From: Salipiger thiooxidans
GTDB taxonomy: Bacteria; Pseudomonadota; Alphaproteobacteria; Rhodobacterales; Rhodobacteraceae
DNA: 64,000 nucleotides
Assembly: GCF_900102075.1 (NCBI RefSeq)
Contig: NZ_FNAV01000019.1
Location: 1 to 64,000, forward strand
Direction of reading: 5' to 3'
The notes below the pieces were generated by a model that saw nothing but the letters and a program-made list of their open reading frames with translations, had not been told where the DNA came from and did not search any database. The first letter of the stretch is position 1, and each line of letters starts with the position of its first letter. Position numbers and translations under genes: made by a program. Positions 34,652 to 44,830 of this stretch are shown in pieces.

Positions 34652-35107
34652 ATGAACAAGATACTTGGATTTGCCAGCCTTGGCACGGCAGGTGCCGTCG
34701 CCGTCCTTGCGATGAGCCTGAATGCCGCGCCTGCCGCCGCGCAGGAGGTCACGCTCTACAAGAACCCACAATGCGGATGTTGCGAGAGTTACGCGGACTA
34801 TCTGCGCGAGAACGGTTTCACGGTGGAGGTGAAGCCGACCCACGATCTGGCGCAGATCAGCCGCGATGCGGGCATCCAGGATGACTTCCAAGGCTGCCAT
34901 ACAGCCTTTTTAGACGATTACGTCGTCAGCGGCCACGTGCCGATTGATGTCGTCAACAGGCTGCTGGAAGAGCGCCCGGAAATTGCCGGTGTGACTCTTC
35001 CCGGCATGCCATTGGGATCGCCGGGTATGGGCGGCGCGAAACAGGAGCCCTTCAAGATTTACACCGTCGAGGAAGGTGTGAGCCCGACCGTATATGCGGT
35101 CGAATGA
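34652..35107 (+). CDS. DUF411 periplasmic metal-binding protein, copy 3
   Basis: This 151-residue protein has leader FASLGTAGAVAVLAMSLNAA and core LYKNPQCGCCESYADYL, QGCHTAFLDDYVVSGHVP and LPGMPLGSPGMGG. The ATG at 34652 has AAAGGA upstream. It follows the intact oxidase, the same order as in the left cassette (13686-16241). Confidence 0.9.
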   Translation: MNKILGFASLGTAGAVAVLAMSLNAAPAAAQEVTLYKNPQCGCCESYADYLRENGFTVEVKPTHDLAQISRDAGIQDDFQGCHTAFLDDYVVSGHVPIDVVNRLLEERPEIAGVTLPGMPLGSPGMGGAKQEPFKIYTVEEGVSPTVYAVE

Positions 35108-35164
35108 TCAATTGCGCGGTCTGGTGCGAACCCGTGCCGGACCGGCTTCAAGGGAAAACAAAGG

Positions 35165-35308
35165 ATGGAATGCATGATGATGGACGGTGGAATGATGGGC
35201 GGCGGCATGATGATTGCGATGGGCCTCGTCTGGTTGCTGATCGTGGGTGTGCTGGTGCTCGCGGCGATCGCCTTGGTCAAATACATCCGCTCGGACAGCG
35301 GAAAATAG
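35165..35308 (+). CDS. Tiny Met-rich single-span membrane protein
   Basis: This 47-residue frame begins MECMMMDGGMMGGGMMIAMG and continues with a hydrophobic helix (LVWLLIVGVLVLAAIALV) and a basic C-terminus (KYIRSDSGK). The Met clusters at the N-terminus, which would face the periplasm or membrane surface, suggest Cu(I) binding. It lies between DUF411 and cytochrome c on the same strand. AAAGGATGG just before could serve as ribosome site. It is below the size usually called by gene finders. Confidence 0.6.
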   Translation: MECMMMDGGMMGGGMMIAMGLVWLLIVGVLVLAAIALVKYIRSDSGK

Positions 35309-35320
35309 AAATGTGCCAGA

Positions 35321-35479
35321 ATGCGGATTGAGGGTGCCAGCAGCGGCGACAGCCTGTTGTCGATGGGATTGGTCTGGGCGCTTTGCGTCCTGCTTGTCCT
35401 GTCGTTGCTCGCGGCACTAATCGTCCTCTGTAGGTGGCTCGTAACAAGAAGGCGGAAACTTAGTGAAAAACACGATTAG
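35321..35479 (+). CDS. Second tiny single-span membrane protein
   Basis: This 52-residue frame begins MRIEGASSGDSLLSMG and has a helix starting LVWALCVLLVLSLLAALIV, similar in form to the helix at 35165 (GLVW...), then CRWLVTRRRKLSEKHD. It overlaps the cytochrome c start by 17 bp. No clear ribosome site is seen, so expression is less sure. It may be a diverged duplicate of its neighbour. Confidence 0.45.
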   Translation: MRIEGASSGDSLLSMGLVWALCVLLVLSLLAALIVLCRWLVTRRRKLSEKHD

Positions 35480-35888
35480 GCTCTCGGCTGTCCTGCTCGC
35501 CACAACGGTTTTGCCCGTAGCGGCGCAGAGCGACGTGCTCATGGGCGAGCGCCTTTATCAAGAGAATTGTGCCAGTTGCCATGGGGTAAACCTGGAGGGG
35601 CAATCAGATTGGCGCACACGATTGCCGAACGGCAGGTTGCCTGCCCCGCCGCACGACGCCTCCGGCCATACCTGGCATCACCCCGACCGCGTATTGCTCG
35701 ACATCGTGAAACGCGGACCGGCGGCGATTGTCGGGAACGGGTACGAAAGCGACATGCCCGGATATGAGGATGTGCTGACAGACGATGAGATCACGGCGAT
35801 CATTGACTACATCAAGAGCACATGGCCCAACCGGATCCGCGCGTCGCAGGAAAGCCGATCCCTTGCCGATGAGCAGGCGCAGCCATGA
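35463..35888 (+). CDS. Periplasmic c-type cytochrome (intact paralogue)
   Basis: This 141-residue protein starts at GTG with leader LSAVLLATTVLPVAAQ. The haem site is NCASCHGVNLEGQ and the likely axial Met is in GYESDMPGY. It shares long identical blocks with the IS-interrupted cytochrome at 17112, such as LPAPPHD/MPAPPHD and YIKSTWP. In copper loci such cytochromes may take electrons from Cu(I) oxidation or from Sco/DUF411 partners. This link is inferred. Confidence 0.9.
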   Translation: MKNTIRLSAVLLATTVLPVAAQSDVLMGERLYQENCASCHGVNLEGQSDWRTRLPNGRLPAPPHDASGHTWHHPDRVLLDIVKRGPAAIVGNGYESDMPGYEDVLTDDEITAIIDYIKSTWPNRIRASQESRSLADEQAQP

Positions 35889-36481
35889 CGGAAGAGGTCG
35901 AGGGAAATGCCGACCCTGTGTCGCGACGCAGTATCTCCGGGTTCGTGCTGGTTCCGCTGATAGCTTTTGCCCTCATGGTCCTGTTCGGTTGGGGGCTTTT
36001 CAGGGGTGGCGACGACTTGCCGTCGGCACTTCTCGGCAAACCCGTGCCCGACTTCGCGCTGTTTCCGGTGCTCGGCCGAGAAGAAGGTCTTTCGACGCAG
36101 GACCTGATCGGACACGTGTCACTGGTGAACGTCTTCGCCTCGTGGTGTGTGCCCTGCCGTGCCGAACACCCGTTGTTCATGGAGTTGAGTGCAACCGGTG
36201 AGGTGCCGCTCTACGGAATCAACTACAAGGACCCGCCCGATCAGGCGCGCGCCTGGCTCGACGAGTTGGGTGATCCCTACGCGCGCATCGGGGCCGACAT
36301 CAACGGACGCGCCGGTATCGAATGGGGCGTCTATGGCGTGCCCGAAACCTACGTCATCGCGCCCGACGGCATCATCGCCTACCGCCATGTTGGTCCGATC
36401 ACACGAGCAATCCTGCAGGAAACGCTGCTGCCGATCGTCCGTGACCACAAAACCCAATCCGCCAAGAAGAAAACGCCATGA
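35885..36481 (+). CDS. DsbE/CcmG-like membrane-anchored thiol reductase
   Basis: This 198-residue protein has one N-terminal helix (FVLVPLIAFALMVLFGWGLF) and a thioredoxin fold with FASWCVPCRAEHP and the CcmG-typical GVYGVPETYVI. It would reduce apocytochrome c cysteines before haem attachment. Its ATG overlaps the cytochrome stop by 4 bp. It pairs with the next TlpA-type gene and with ccdA at 38908, which could supply electrons. Confidence 0.9.
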   Translation: MTEEVEGNADPVSRRSISGFVLVPLIAFALMVLFGWGLFRGGDDLPSALLGKPVPDFALFPVLGREEGLSTQDLIGHVSLVNVFASWCVPCRAEHPLFMELSATGEVPLYGINYKDPPDQARAWLDELGDPYARIGADINGRAGIEWGVYGVPETYVIAPDGIIAYRHVGPITRAILQETLLPIVRDHKTQSAKKKTP

Positions 36482-36990
36482 AAAATCTGAAACCGGCGCT
36501 GATCGCCTGGGCACTGTCCGTCGGCGCGGCTCTCGCGACACCGCAAGGGTTTGCACTTCACGACACCCCGCAGCCTGTCGCCAATGTGCGCTACGAGAAA
36601 GATGACGGCAGCCGCGGAGACATGGAAGATTTTCGCGGCAAAGTGATCCTCGTGAATGTCTGGGCAACCTGGTGCGTCCCCTGCCGCGAAGAGATGCCGA
36701 CGCTCGATGCGCTTCAGGCGGAACTTGGCGGCGACGACTTCGAAGTGGTTGCCCTTTCCATCGACCGGGCCGGATCACAAATCGTTCGGCGTTTCTACGA
36801 CGAGATCGGTGTCACCAATCTCAATATGTATGTCGACCAGACCATGCTTTCGATGACCGCGCTGCGCACCGTTGGCCTGCCGACGACGATCCTGATCGAC
36901 GCGCAGGGGCGGGAGCTCGGGCGACTGGTCGGCCCGGCCGAATGGGATGATCCCGAGATGGTGTCCTTTTTGCGAAGCTTTATTGAATGA
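36478..36990 (+). CDS. TlpA-family thioredoxin-like protein
   Basis: This 170-residue exported protein (IAWALSVGAALATPQGFA) has WATWCVPCREEMPTL and the cis-Pro TVGLPTTILID. TlpA proteins reduce Sco or the CuA site. It overlaps dsbE by 4 bp. Two different thiol reductases in a row suggest separate targets, cytochrome c and copper sites. Confidence 0.9.
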   Translation: MKNLKPALIAWALSVGAALATPQGFALHDTPQPVANVRYEKDDGSRGDMEDFRGKVILVNVWATWCVPCREEMPTLDALQAELGGDDFEVVALSIDRAGSQIVRRFYDEIGVTNLNMYVDQTMLSMTALRTVGLPTTILIDAQGRELGRLVGPAEWDDPEMVSFLRSFIE

Positions 36991-37017
36991 ATCCCAGCAA
37001 GAGTCCACTGCTCACCC

Positions 37018-37048
37018 TTGATCTTCCAGTTACTGGAATGACTAGCTT
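37018..37048 (+). promoter_or_regulatory. CueR-like promoter before small copper proteins and sco
   Basis: TTGATC (37018-37023) and TAGCTT (37043-37048) enclose a 19-bp spacer with the perfect palindrome TTCCAGTTACTGGAA (37024-37038), a strong CueR/HmrR-type operator. Confidence 0.82.
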
Positions 37049-37072
37049 TTAATCATCGAAAGGACTTTCCGG

Positions 37073-37354
37073 ATGACCGAAATATCACCTTCCAACATTG
37101 CGGGTGCCGCCAACATCGAAAGCGCAGGAAATTGGCCCCGGTGGTTGACGCGCAGACGATTGCTGTTCGTCGGTGCGGCAACCGTGATGGGGGGCGGCAT
37201 GGCCCTGAACTGGGGATGGCTCACCGCGATCGGGCTCGCGCCTGTTCTGGTCTCGCTGGCCCCCTGTGCCGCGATGTGCGGCCTGGGTCTGTGCATGAAG
37301 GGCGGGTCTGGAAAGGGATGCTCCAACTCGCCGGATGGGGCGTCTCCCGACTGA
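37073..37354 (+). CDS. Small membrane protein with Cys-rich C-terminus, unknown function
   Basis: This 93-residue protein starts 25 bp after the CueR-like promoter. It has one or two hydrophobic spans (LLFVGAATVMGGGMAL and WLTAIGLAPVLVSLAP) followed by CAAMCGLGLCMKGGSGKGCS. The three to four cysteines resemble metal ligands. I do not recognise a named family, although similar short proteins exist near copper oxidase genes. Confidence 0.65.
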   Translation: MTEISPSNIAGAANIESAGNWPRWLTRRRLLFVGAATVMGGGMALNWGWLTAIGLAPVLVSLAPCAAMCGLGLCMKGGSGKGCSNSPDGASPD

Positions 37355-37394
37355 GTTCTTTCGATAACCACACGATCAACCCAAGGAGAAAACC

Positions 37395-37667
37395 ATGAGA
37401 AAAACACTTACAACTTTCGTCGTTGCGACGGCCCTTACCGCAAGTGCATTTGCCGTCAGCGCCCAGGAACAGACCACGCCGGAAACGGGCGAAATGATGC
37501 AGAATGAGGGGGCCATGCAAGGCGGCATGATGGACGGCGACATGATGGGCATGATGAAGATGATGGCCGAAATGAAACCCATGATGGAAGCCTGCACCGA
37601 GATGATGGCGTCCATGACCGAGAATATGGACGGCGGCATGATGCCGTCGGAAAAGTCTGACGGCTAG
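37395..37667 (+). CDS. Small exported Met-rich protein
   Basis: This 90-residue protein has leader MRKTLTTFVVATALTASAFA and a mature part with about 20 methionines, for example GGMMDGDMMGMMKMMAEM. It contains one Cys and many acidic residues. Such Met clusters bind Cu(I) in the periplasm. AAGGAG precedes the ATG at good distance. A hairpin follows the stop. It is probably co-transcribed from 37018. Confidence 0.75.
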   Translation: MRKTLTTFVVATALTASAFAVSAQEQTTPETGEMMQNEGAMQGGMMDGDMMGMMKMMAEMKPMMEACTEMMASMTENMDGGMMPSEKSDG

Positions 37668-37675
37668 ATTTGCCC

Positions 37676-37709
37676 AAATGCCTGTCGGTCAACGGATCGG
37701 CAGGCATTT
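37676..37709 (+). terminator. Hairpin after the Met-rich gene
   Basis: AAATGCCTG (37676-37684) pairs with CAGGCATTT (37701-37709), with CG/CG pairs extending the stem after one mismatch. It is followed by ATTGTAAG. It may end or reduce transcription before the next sco gene. Confidence 0.55.
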
Positions 37710-37727
37710 ATTGTAAGGATACAAGAA

Positions 37728-38423
37728 TTGACAGCACTGACACGGCGCGCCGCTTTAGCGATACTCGCGGCCACGATTTCGTCTCCGGCCTTCGCCAATC
37801 ATCCGGGGGAAAACCTGGATGCGCGCATGTTCGAGATGGAGCCCTACTTCCAGGCCATCGATGCAGCGCAGGCTCCGAGTTTCGAATTGCAGGATCCCGA
37901 GGGGAATCCTGTGCGCCTGTCGGACTTCGGCGACAAGGTCGTCATCCTGCATTTCATTTACGCCAACTGCCCGGATGTCTGCCCGCTCCACTCCCAAAAG
38001 ATCGCGGCCATACAGGCCTCGATCAACGACGGGTCGATGAAGGATTTAGTGCAATTCATCTCGATCACGACCGATCCAGTGAACGACACGCCGGACGTGC
38101 TGCGCGATTACGCAGATCGGCATGGACTCGATCCGAGCAACTGGGTCATTTTGACCACGCAGCCTGATCAGTCTGATGACGCAACGCGCCTTCTGGCGCG
38201 GGACTATGGGCTGGAGTTCACGATGACCGCCGACAGCGACATGATGATGCATGGAGCGGTCACCCATGTCGTGGATATCGGCGGACGGTTCGCCGCAAAA
38301 TTCCATGGCATGAACTTCAAGAACGTGAACCTGATCCTCTATGTCAGCGAGTTGATCAACAACGCCCAGCATCGACGCCGGGAACCCAGCTTGTGGGACC
38401 GGCTGACAGGTGTGTCTCAATGA
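37728..38423 (+). CDS. Sco1/SenC-family protein, copy 3
   Basis: This 231-residue protein starts at TTG. It has leader RRAALAILAATISSPAFA and the site YANCPDVCPLHSQ, with His in GAVTHVVDIG. It is longer at its C-terminus (HRRREPSLWDRLTG) than the other two Sco proteins and lacks an anchor, so it is probably soluble. It overlaps the next membrane gene by 4 bp. Confidence 0.87.
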   Translation: MTALTRRAALAILAATISSPAFANHPGENLDARMFEMEPYFQAIDAAQAPSFELQDPEGNPVRLSDFGDKVVILHFIYANCPDVCPLHSQKIAAIQASINDGSMKDLVQFISITTDPVNDTPDVLRDYADRHGLDPSNWVILTTQPDQSDDATRLLARDYGLEFTMTADSDMMMHGAVTHVVDIGGRFAAKFHGMNFKNVNLILYVSELINNAQHRRREPSLWDRLTGVSQ

Positions 38424-38911
38424 GTGTCTTTGCGACTGGCGTCAGGCTGTCCTCGACAGACGGAATTTCCCTGACAGCTCTGCGTCGGTATTTTTCGGTG
38501 ATCATCCCGGCCAATCTGATCTGGGAGTTCGCGCATATGCCGCTCTACACGATATGGAACGAGGGCACCTGGGGTGAGATTGTCTTCGCAGCCGTCCATT
38601 GCACGGGTGGTGATATCCTGATCGCCATGAGCGCGCTGATGCTTGCCCTCATGCTGTCGGGCCGGGGCTGGCCCCTGGTCGCCTCCACGCGGCGGTCTGT
38701 GACCGTCCTGACGGTGGTGTTTGGACTGGGATACACGCTGTTCAGCGAATGGCTCAACATCGTGATCCGCGCGGCCTGGGCCTATTCGGACCTGATGCCG
38801 ATCATTCCGGTCCTCGATGCGGGCCTGTCACCTGTTTTGCAATGGATCGTGGTCCCGCTGGTCGCGTTCTGGTGGGCCGTGTGGTCCTTCAACACTAAGC
38901 GAGAAACATGA
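38420..38911 (+). CDS. Conserved-looking membrane protein of unknown function between sco and ccdA
   Basis: This 163-residue protein has four hydrophobic spans, with NLIWEFAHMPLYTIW, AAVHCTGGDILIAMSALM and LGYTLFSEWLNIVI. The His, Met, Cys and Glu inside or next to helices could bind metal or haem. It overlaps sco before and ccdA after (ATGA-type junctions), so it belongs to the same functional unit. I do not know a function. Confidence 0.7.
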   Translation: MSVFATGVRLSSTDGISLTALRRYFSVIIPANLIWEFAHMPLYTIWNEGTWGEIVFAAVHCTGGDILIAMSALMLALMLSGRGWPLVASTRRSVTVLTVVFGLGYTLFSEWLNIVIRAAWAYSDLMPIIPVLDAGLSPVLQWIVVPLVAFWWAVWSFNTKRET

Positions 38912-39648
38912 TGGATATTTCCGGCATCGGCATTTTCGCGGCCTTCCTTGCGGGTGCCATTTCGTTCCTGTCGCCTTGTGTACTGCCACTGGTGCCCGGC
39001 TACGTTTCGTACATTGCGGGGCAGCCGGACCTGCGTACGGCGCGGTCGGTTGGTCTGCGGGCACGTGCCGGGGCGCTCGGATTGAGTGCCTGCTTCGTGC
39101 TGGGCTTTTCGACGGTCTTCGTCGCCCTCGGGGCCGGGGCCAGCGCGCTCGGGTCGCTGATGCTGACATGGCGCACCGAGCTGAATTATTTCGGTGGCGG
39201 GATCATCATTCTGTTCGGACTGTTCATGGTGGGTATCTTTCGTCTGGATGCGTTCTCGCGCGATACCCGTTTCAATCTCGACATTCCCGGCGGTCGCCCG
39301 TTTGGGGCCTACGTGCTGGGACTGGCCTTCGCCTTTGGCTGGACACCTTGCATCGGACCGATCCTCGGCGCGATCCTGACACTCAGTTCGACCTCCGGCG
39401 GCATGTCGGACGGCATCTGGCTGCTGTCGATCTATTCCGCTGGTCTGGGGGTGCCTTTCCTGCTGGCTGCGCTGTTCACCGACGCCATCGCCGCGCGGGT
39501 AAGGCAGATCGGCAAGGCCGGTCGCTGGCTCTACAAGGGCGCGGGTGTTGCCATGATCATCATGGGAGTTGCCATCATGACCGGGCAACTGTCACGGTTT
39601 GCATATTGGCTGCTGGGGACGTTTCCCTTTCTCGCGACAATCGGCTGA
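38908..39648 (+). CDS. ccdA: Cytochrome c biogenesis protein CcdA (DsbD transmembrane type)
   Basis: This 246-residue, six-helix protein has the two cysteine-bearing helices: FLSPCVLPLVPGYVSYIAG and FGWTPCIGPILGAIL. CcdA carries electrons from thioredoxin across the membrane to periplasmic thiol reductases such as the DsbE and TlpA proteins at 35885 and 36478. It ends this plus-strand operon; the following 100 bp are a convergent gap without a gene. Confidence 0.93.
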   Translation: MMDISGIGIFAAFLAGAISFLSPCVLPLVPGYVSYIAGQPDLRTARSVGLRARAGALGLSACFVLGFSTVFVALGAGASALGSLMLTWRTELNYFGGGIIILFGLFMVGIFRLDAFSRDTRFNLDIPGGRPFGAYVLGLAFAFGWTPCIGPILGAILTLSSTSGGMSDGIWLLSIYSAGLGVPFLLAALFTDAIAARVRQIGKAGRWLYKGAGVAMIIMGVAIMTGQLSRFAYWLLGTFPFLATIG

Positions 39649-39751
39649 CGAACTTCGAACCAGCTCTTGGCGCGATGGCTGGTAAGTGGGGATCATCTCC
39701 ACCAGTCAAAAAGGTCGTACACGCCGCGCCTCTGTAGAGGTCGCGGGGCCG

Positions 39752-40516
39752 TCAACCGATCAGGTAGACCCGGATCGGCATCCAGATACCCATGACCATC
39801 ATCATCAGGTTCTCGGTGAGCGAGACGAACCCTAGTGGCACGTTGCTGTCCCCCCCGACGCAGGCGCATTTCAACTCGCGCTTGTCGATATAGACCGCCT
39901 TGAAGACCGAAACTGCACCGACCGTTCCGATGAAGAGGGCCACGGGAGCCGAAAGCCAGGTGAGCGCCCCGGCGACCATAAGGATGCCGGCGAAGGCCTC
40001 TCCGAAGGGATAGAGATAGCCGTAGCGCACCCAGCGGCGCGCCAGCAGGTCGTAATTCAGGAACATGGTCGAAAAGCTTTCGACGTCCTGAAGTTTCTGC
40101 ACTGCAAGCAAGCACATCGAGATCGAGATGAACCATTCCAGCGCGCGCAGGCTGAGGATGGTTCCAAAGCTGTGCCACGACAGGCCGAGCGCCATCAGAA
40201 ACGCGACGGCAAAGATCGCGATCACCGGTTGATAGGATTTGTCCGAGCGTTCGCTTTCCGGTGCGTCGAGGCCGAAATGGACCCGCAGATCGTCATAGCC
40301 GCCGATCCGCTTGTCGCCGATCCAGGTCTGCGGAGTGGTTTCGACGCCATGTTCATCCATAAAGGCATCGGTTTCCTCGCGTGTCGTCAGGTGATGATCC
40401 TCGACCTCGTACCCTTCGCGTTCGAGCAGGTCCTTGGACTTCAGGCCATAGGGGCAAAGATGATCCTGCATGACCATCCGGTAGAGTTGGGCTGATTTCG
40501 ATGCGTCTTTCGGCAT
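39752..40516 (-). CDS. Glutaredoxin-MauE/DoxX-like fusion protein
   Basis: This 254-residue protein has an N-terminal glutaredoxin domain (residues ~1-80, QDHLCPYGLKSKDLL, TTPQTWIGDKRIGGYDDL) with CPYG as redox site, then four helices of the MauE type. In the membrane part a CACVGGD motif lies between the third and fourth helix. MauE is linked to disulfide formation and metal-centre maturation. Fusions of these parts occur near copper genes. The ATG at 40516 follows a GGAGGAAA ribosome site. Confidence 0.85.
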   Translation of the reverse strand: MPKDASKSAQLYRMVMQDHLCPYGLKSKDLLEREGYEVEDHHLTTREETDAFMDEHGVETTPQTWIGDKRIGGYDDLRVHFGLDAPESERSDKSYQPVIAIFAVAFLMALGLSWHSFGTILSLRALEWFISISMCLLAVQKLQDVESFSTMFLNYDLLARRWVRYGYLYPFGEAFAGILMVAGALTWLSAPVALFIGTVGAVSVFKAVYIDKRELKCACVGGDSNVPLGFVSLTENLMMMVMGIWMPIRVYLIG

Positions 40517-40538
40517 GGTGTTTCCTCCAGTTTCTGGT

Positions 40539-41411
40539 TCAGGCACCGCAACCGTAATATCCGCGATACCCTGAACGCAGACCGGACCCAAGTTCGAGAA
40601 CGAGATCGGCGTCCTGCATTTCGCCACTATTTGCGTCCAATGTGCCGGGTCCGCTCGGCGCGCTCAACGCCACTGTCATGCCTTCCGTGCCCCAAGTGCT
40701 TCCGGCGTCGCCAGCCTCCAGCCGCACCAGATCGCCGCTGATCTTGGCGAGAGCTACACTCCCACCGTCGATGCGGCCCACCGCCAGCGCAGGCCTGCTT
40801 GTGGTGGTGTAGGTGAACGTGCACGCGGCGCCGCCGGGAAACATCTGCGCAATGTCCTCCGTAGTCAGAAATTCGAGGTCGAGAATGGCGACTTCCGGGG
40901 TTGATAGCGCCTCGTCAAGGCTCATGATCTGCGTCGGTCCGCTTTCTGACTGTGCCGGACTGTCACCGTTGGCGTCGATATCGTTCACCAGATAACGCAT
41001 CTCGGCGATTTCCTTGTCCTGCGCATAGATGATCTCATCCGCCAGCTTGCGCACGCGCGGGTCCGAGATATCGGCGCGGCTGGAGGTCATGATCGCGATC
41101 GAGTGGTGCGGGATCATTGCCCGCATGTAGCTGGTGTCGCCCACCGTCACCTGGCTGCGGACCAGCCAAAGCGAGGCGGCAAAGACCACAGCGGCACCGA
41201 TGAAGATGGTGGCGTTAGCCATCTTGCTGGAATACATCGACAGCATGAAGCCCAGCATGATGATCGCCATGGTGGCACCCATCAGGAGAGCCATGTAGGC
41301 CCGCGTTTCCGACCAGAACACATGCGTCCAGAGGTAGGTATTGAGATACATCAGACCGAACATGACGACGGTAGATGTGGCGATCATCGCGAAAAAGCGG
41401 CCATATGACAT
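40539..41411 (-). CDS. DUF305-containing membrane protein
   Basis: This 290-residue protein has four N-terminal helices, then the DUF305 helix bundle with YMRAMIPHHSIAIMTS and ISDPRVRKLADEII. A C-terminal domain of about 110 residues has CTFTYTTTSRPALAV and ends in GYYGCGA. DUF305 proteins often accompany copper resistance genes and may bind metal through the His/Met residues. It shares an operon with the glutaredoxin-MauE fusion, 22 bp apart. A CueR-like box lies upstream. Confidence 0.83.
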   Translation of the reverse strand: MSYGRFFAMIATSTVVMFGLMYLNTYLWTHVFWSETRAYMALLMGATMAIIMLGFMLSMYSSKMANATIFIGAAVVFAASLWLVRSQVTVGDTSYMRAMIPHHSIAIMTSSRADISDPRVRKLADEIIYAQDKEIAEMRYLVNDIDANGDSPAQSESGPTQIMSLDEALSTPEVAILDLEFLTTEDIAQMFPGGAACTFTYTTTSRPALAVGRIDGGSVALAKISGDLVRLEAGDAGSTWGTEGMTVALSAPSGPGTLDANSGEMQDADLVLELGSGLRSGYRGYYGCGA

Positions 41412-41449
41412 GAAGTTGTCCTCTCTCGAAATCGTGAAGTCTAGAGGTG

Positions 41450-41480
41450 GAACAACTTTCCCGCGCTGGAATGTTCCGAA
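41450..41480 (-). promoter_or_regulatory. Probable CueR-like promoter for DUF305 and the Grx-MauE genes
   Basis: On the minus strand a 19-bp spacer with ATTCCAGCGCGGGAAAG lies between TTCGGA and TTGTTC. The TTCC/GGAA half sites fit a CueR box, but the -35 and -10 are weak, so this is less certain than the others. Confidence 0.45.
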
Positions 41481-41543
41481 ATAACTACAGTCAGTCGCAC
41501 CTTATGGGTGGCGCTGCCCGCTGCGGAACATATCTAAGCCCGC

Positions 41544-41963
41544 TTAATCCGCTGCCCTGGCGGTCCGGGTCTTATCCTCTTCCATAGCCAGATCTGCGAG
41601 AATCGGACAATCAGGCCTGTGATCGCCAGCGCAGGCATCGACAAGGTGCGACAGGGTCGCGCGCATCTCGGTCAATTCTGCGATTTTCCGGTCGATCCGG
41701 TCGAGGTGTTCCTCAGCAATCTGCTTGACCTCGGCGCTGGCGCGTTCGGTATCGGCATAGAGTTTCAGCAGGCTCCGGCAGTCCTCGATGGTGAAGCCCA
41801 AGGCGCGCGCCCGGCCGAGAAATGCCAGCTTGTGGACGTCGCTCTGCCGGAAGCTGCGATAACCGTTGGCACTGCGCAGCGGCTCGACCAGCCCGATGTC
41901 CTCGTAGTAGCGGATGGTCTTGGCGGGAAGGCCGGACAGGTCGGCCACGTCTCCGATATTCAT
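41544..41963 (-). CDS. cueR: CueR-type copper-responsive MerR regulator
   Basis: This 139-residue protein begins MNIGDVADLSGLPAKTIRYY and has the copper loop ACAGDHRPDCPIL near the C-terminus, with the two cysteines that bind one Cu(I) in CueR/HmrR. It lies 18 bp downstream of copA on the same strand and so may be co-expressed with it. It is the likely activator of the TTCCAG-type boxes between 32.7 and 51.9 kb. Confidence 0.93.
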   Translation of the reverse strand: MNIGDVADLSGLPAKTIRYYEDIGLVEPLRSANGYRSFRQSDVHKLAFLGRARALGFTIEDCRSLLKLYADTERASAEVKQIAEEHLDRIDRKIAELTEMRATLSHLVDACAGDHRPDCPILADLAMEEDKTRTARAAD

Positions 41964-41981
41964 GATCGTATTCTCCTTGTT

Positions 41982-44489
<2,508 letters not shown>

Positions 44490-44516
44490 GGGTGACTCCT
44501 GATCCTGGTCCTCCGA

Positions 44517-44547
44517 GAGATAAGGGTTCCATTCGCTGGAAGGTCAA
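44517..44547 (-). promoter_or_regulatory. CueR-like promoter of copA
   Basis: On the minus strand TTGACC (44547-44542), a 19-bp spacer TTCCAGCGAATGGAACCCT and TATCTC (44522-44517). The right half of the operator is imperfect (TGGAA), but spacing and hexamers are good. Confidence 0.78.
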
Positions 44548-44575
44548 CAGATGCATCGAGGAATTTTTTCGGGCA

Positions 44576-44606
44576 TTGACCTTCCCATAGGGCAACGCCC
44601 TAGATG
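44576..44606 (+). promoter_or_regulatory. MerR-type promoter of copZ
   Basis: On the plus strand TTGACC (44576-44581), a 19-bp spacer TTCCCATAGGGCAACGCCC and TAGATG (44601-44606). The spacer palindrome is only partial. Divergent from the copA promoter, 28 bp apart. Confidence 0.65.
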
Positions 44607-44626
44607 GCAGCAGCAAGAAGGAGATC

Positions 44627-44830
44627 GTGATGATCAGGTTCAGCGTGCCGGACATGAACTGCGGACATTGCACCGCGTCGATAGAGAAGGCCATTGTGAC
44701 GATAGACCCACACGCGACTGTCACCTGTGACCTGACTGCGCGTTCCGTCGAGGTAGATAGCGCATTGGATGAAAGCGCTCTGAAGGCAGCGATTCACGAT
44801 GCGGGCTACGGATCGCAAAGACTGAGTTAG
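44627..44830 (+). CDS. copZ: Copper chaperone with HMA domain (CopZ-like)
   Basis: This 67-residue protein is a single HMA domain with PDMNCGHCTASIEKAI. It would carry Cu(I) in the cytoplasm to CopA or CueR. AAGGAG lies at good distance before the ATG. It is divergent from copA, and both have MerR-type promoters in the 137-bp gap. Confidence 0.93.
   Translation: MMIRFSVPDMNCGHCTASIEKAIVTIDPHATVTCDLTARSVEVDSALDESALKAAIHDAGYGSQRLS

Noticed and set aside
35165-37667. ATGATGG-type repeats as tandem DNA repeats
   Set aside because: They are codon-level results of Met-rich protein segments. The repeat units do not hold at DNA level beyond the reading frame.
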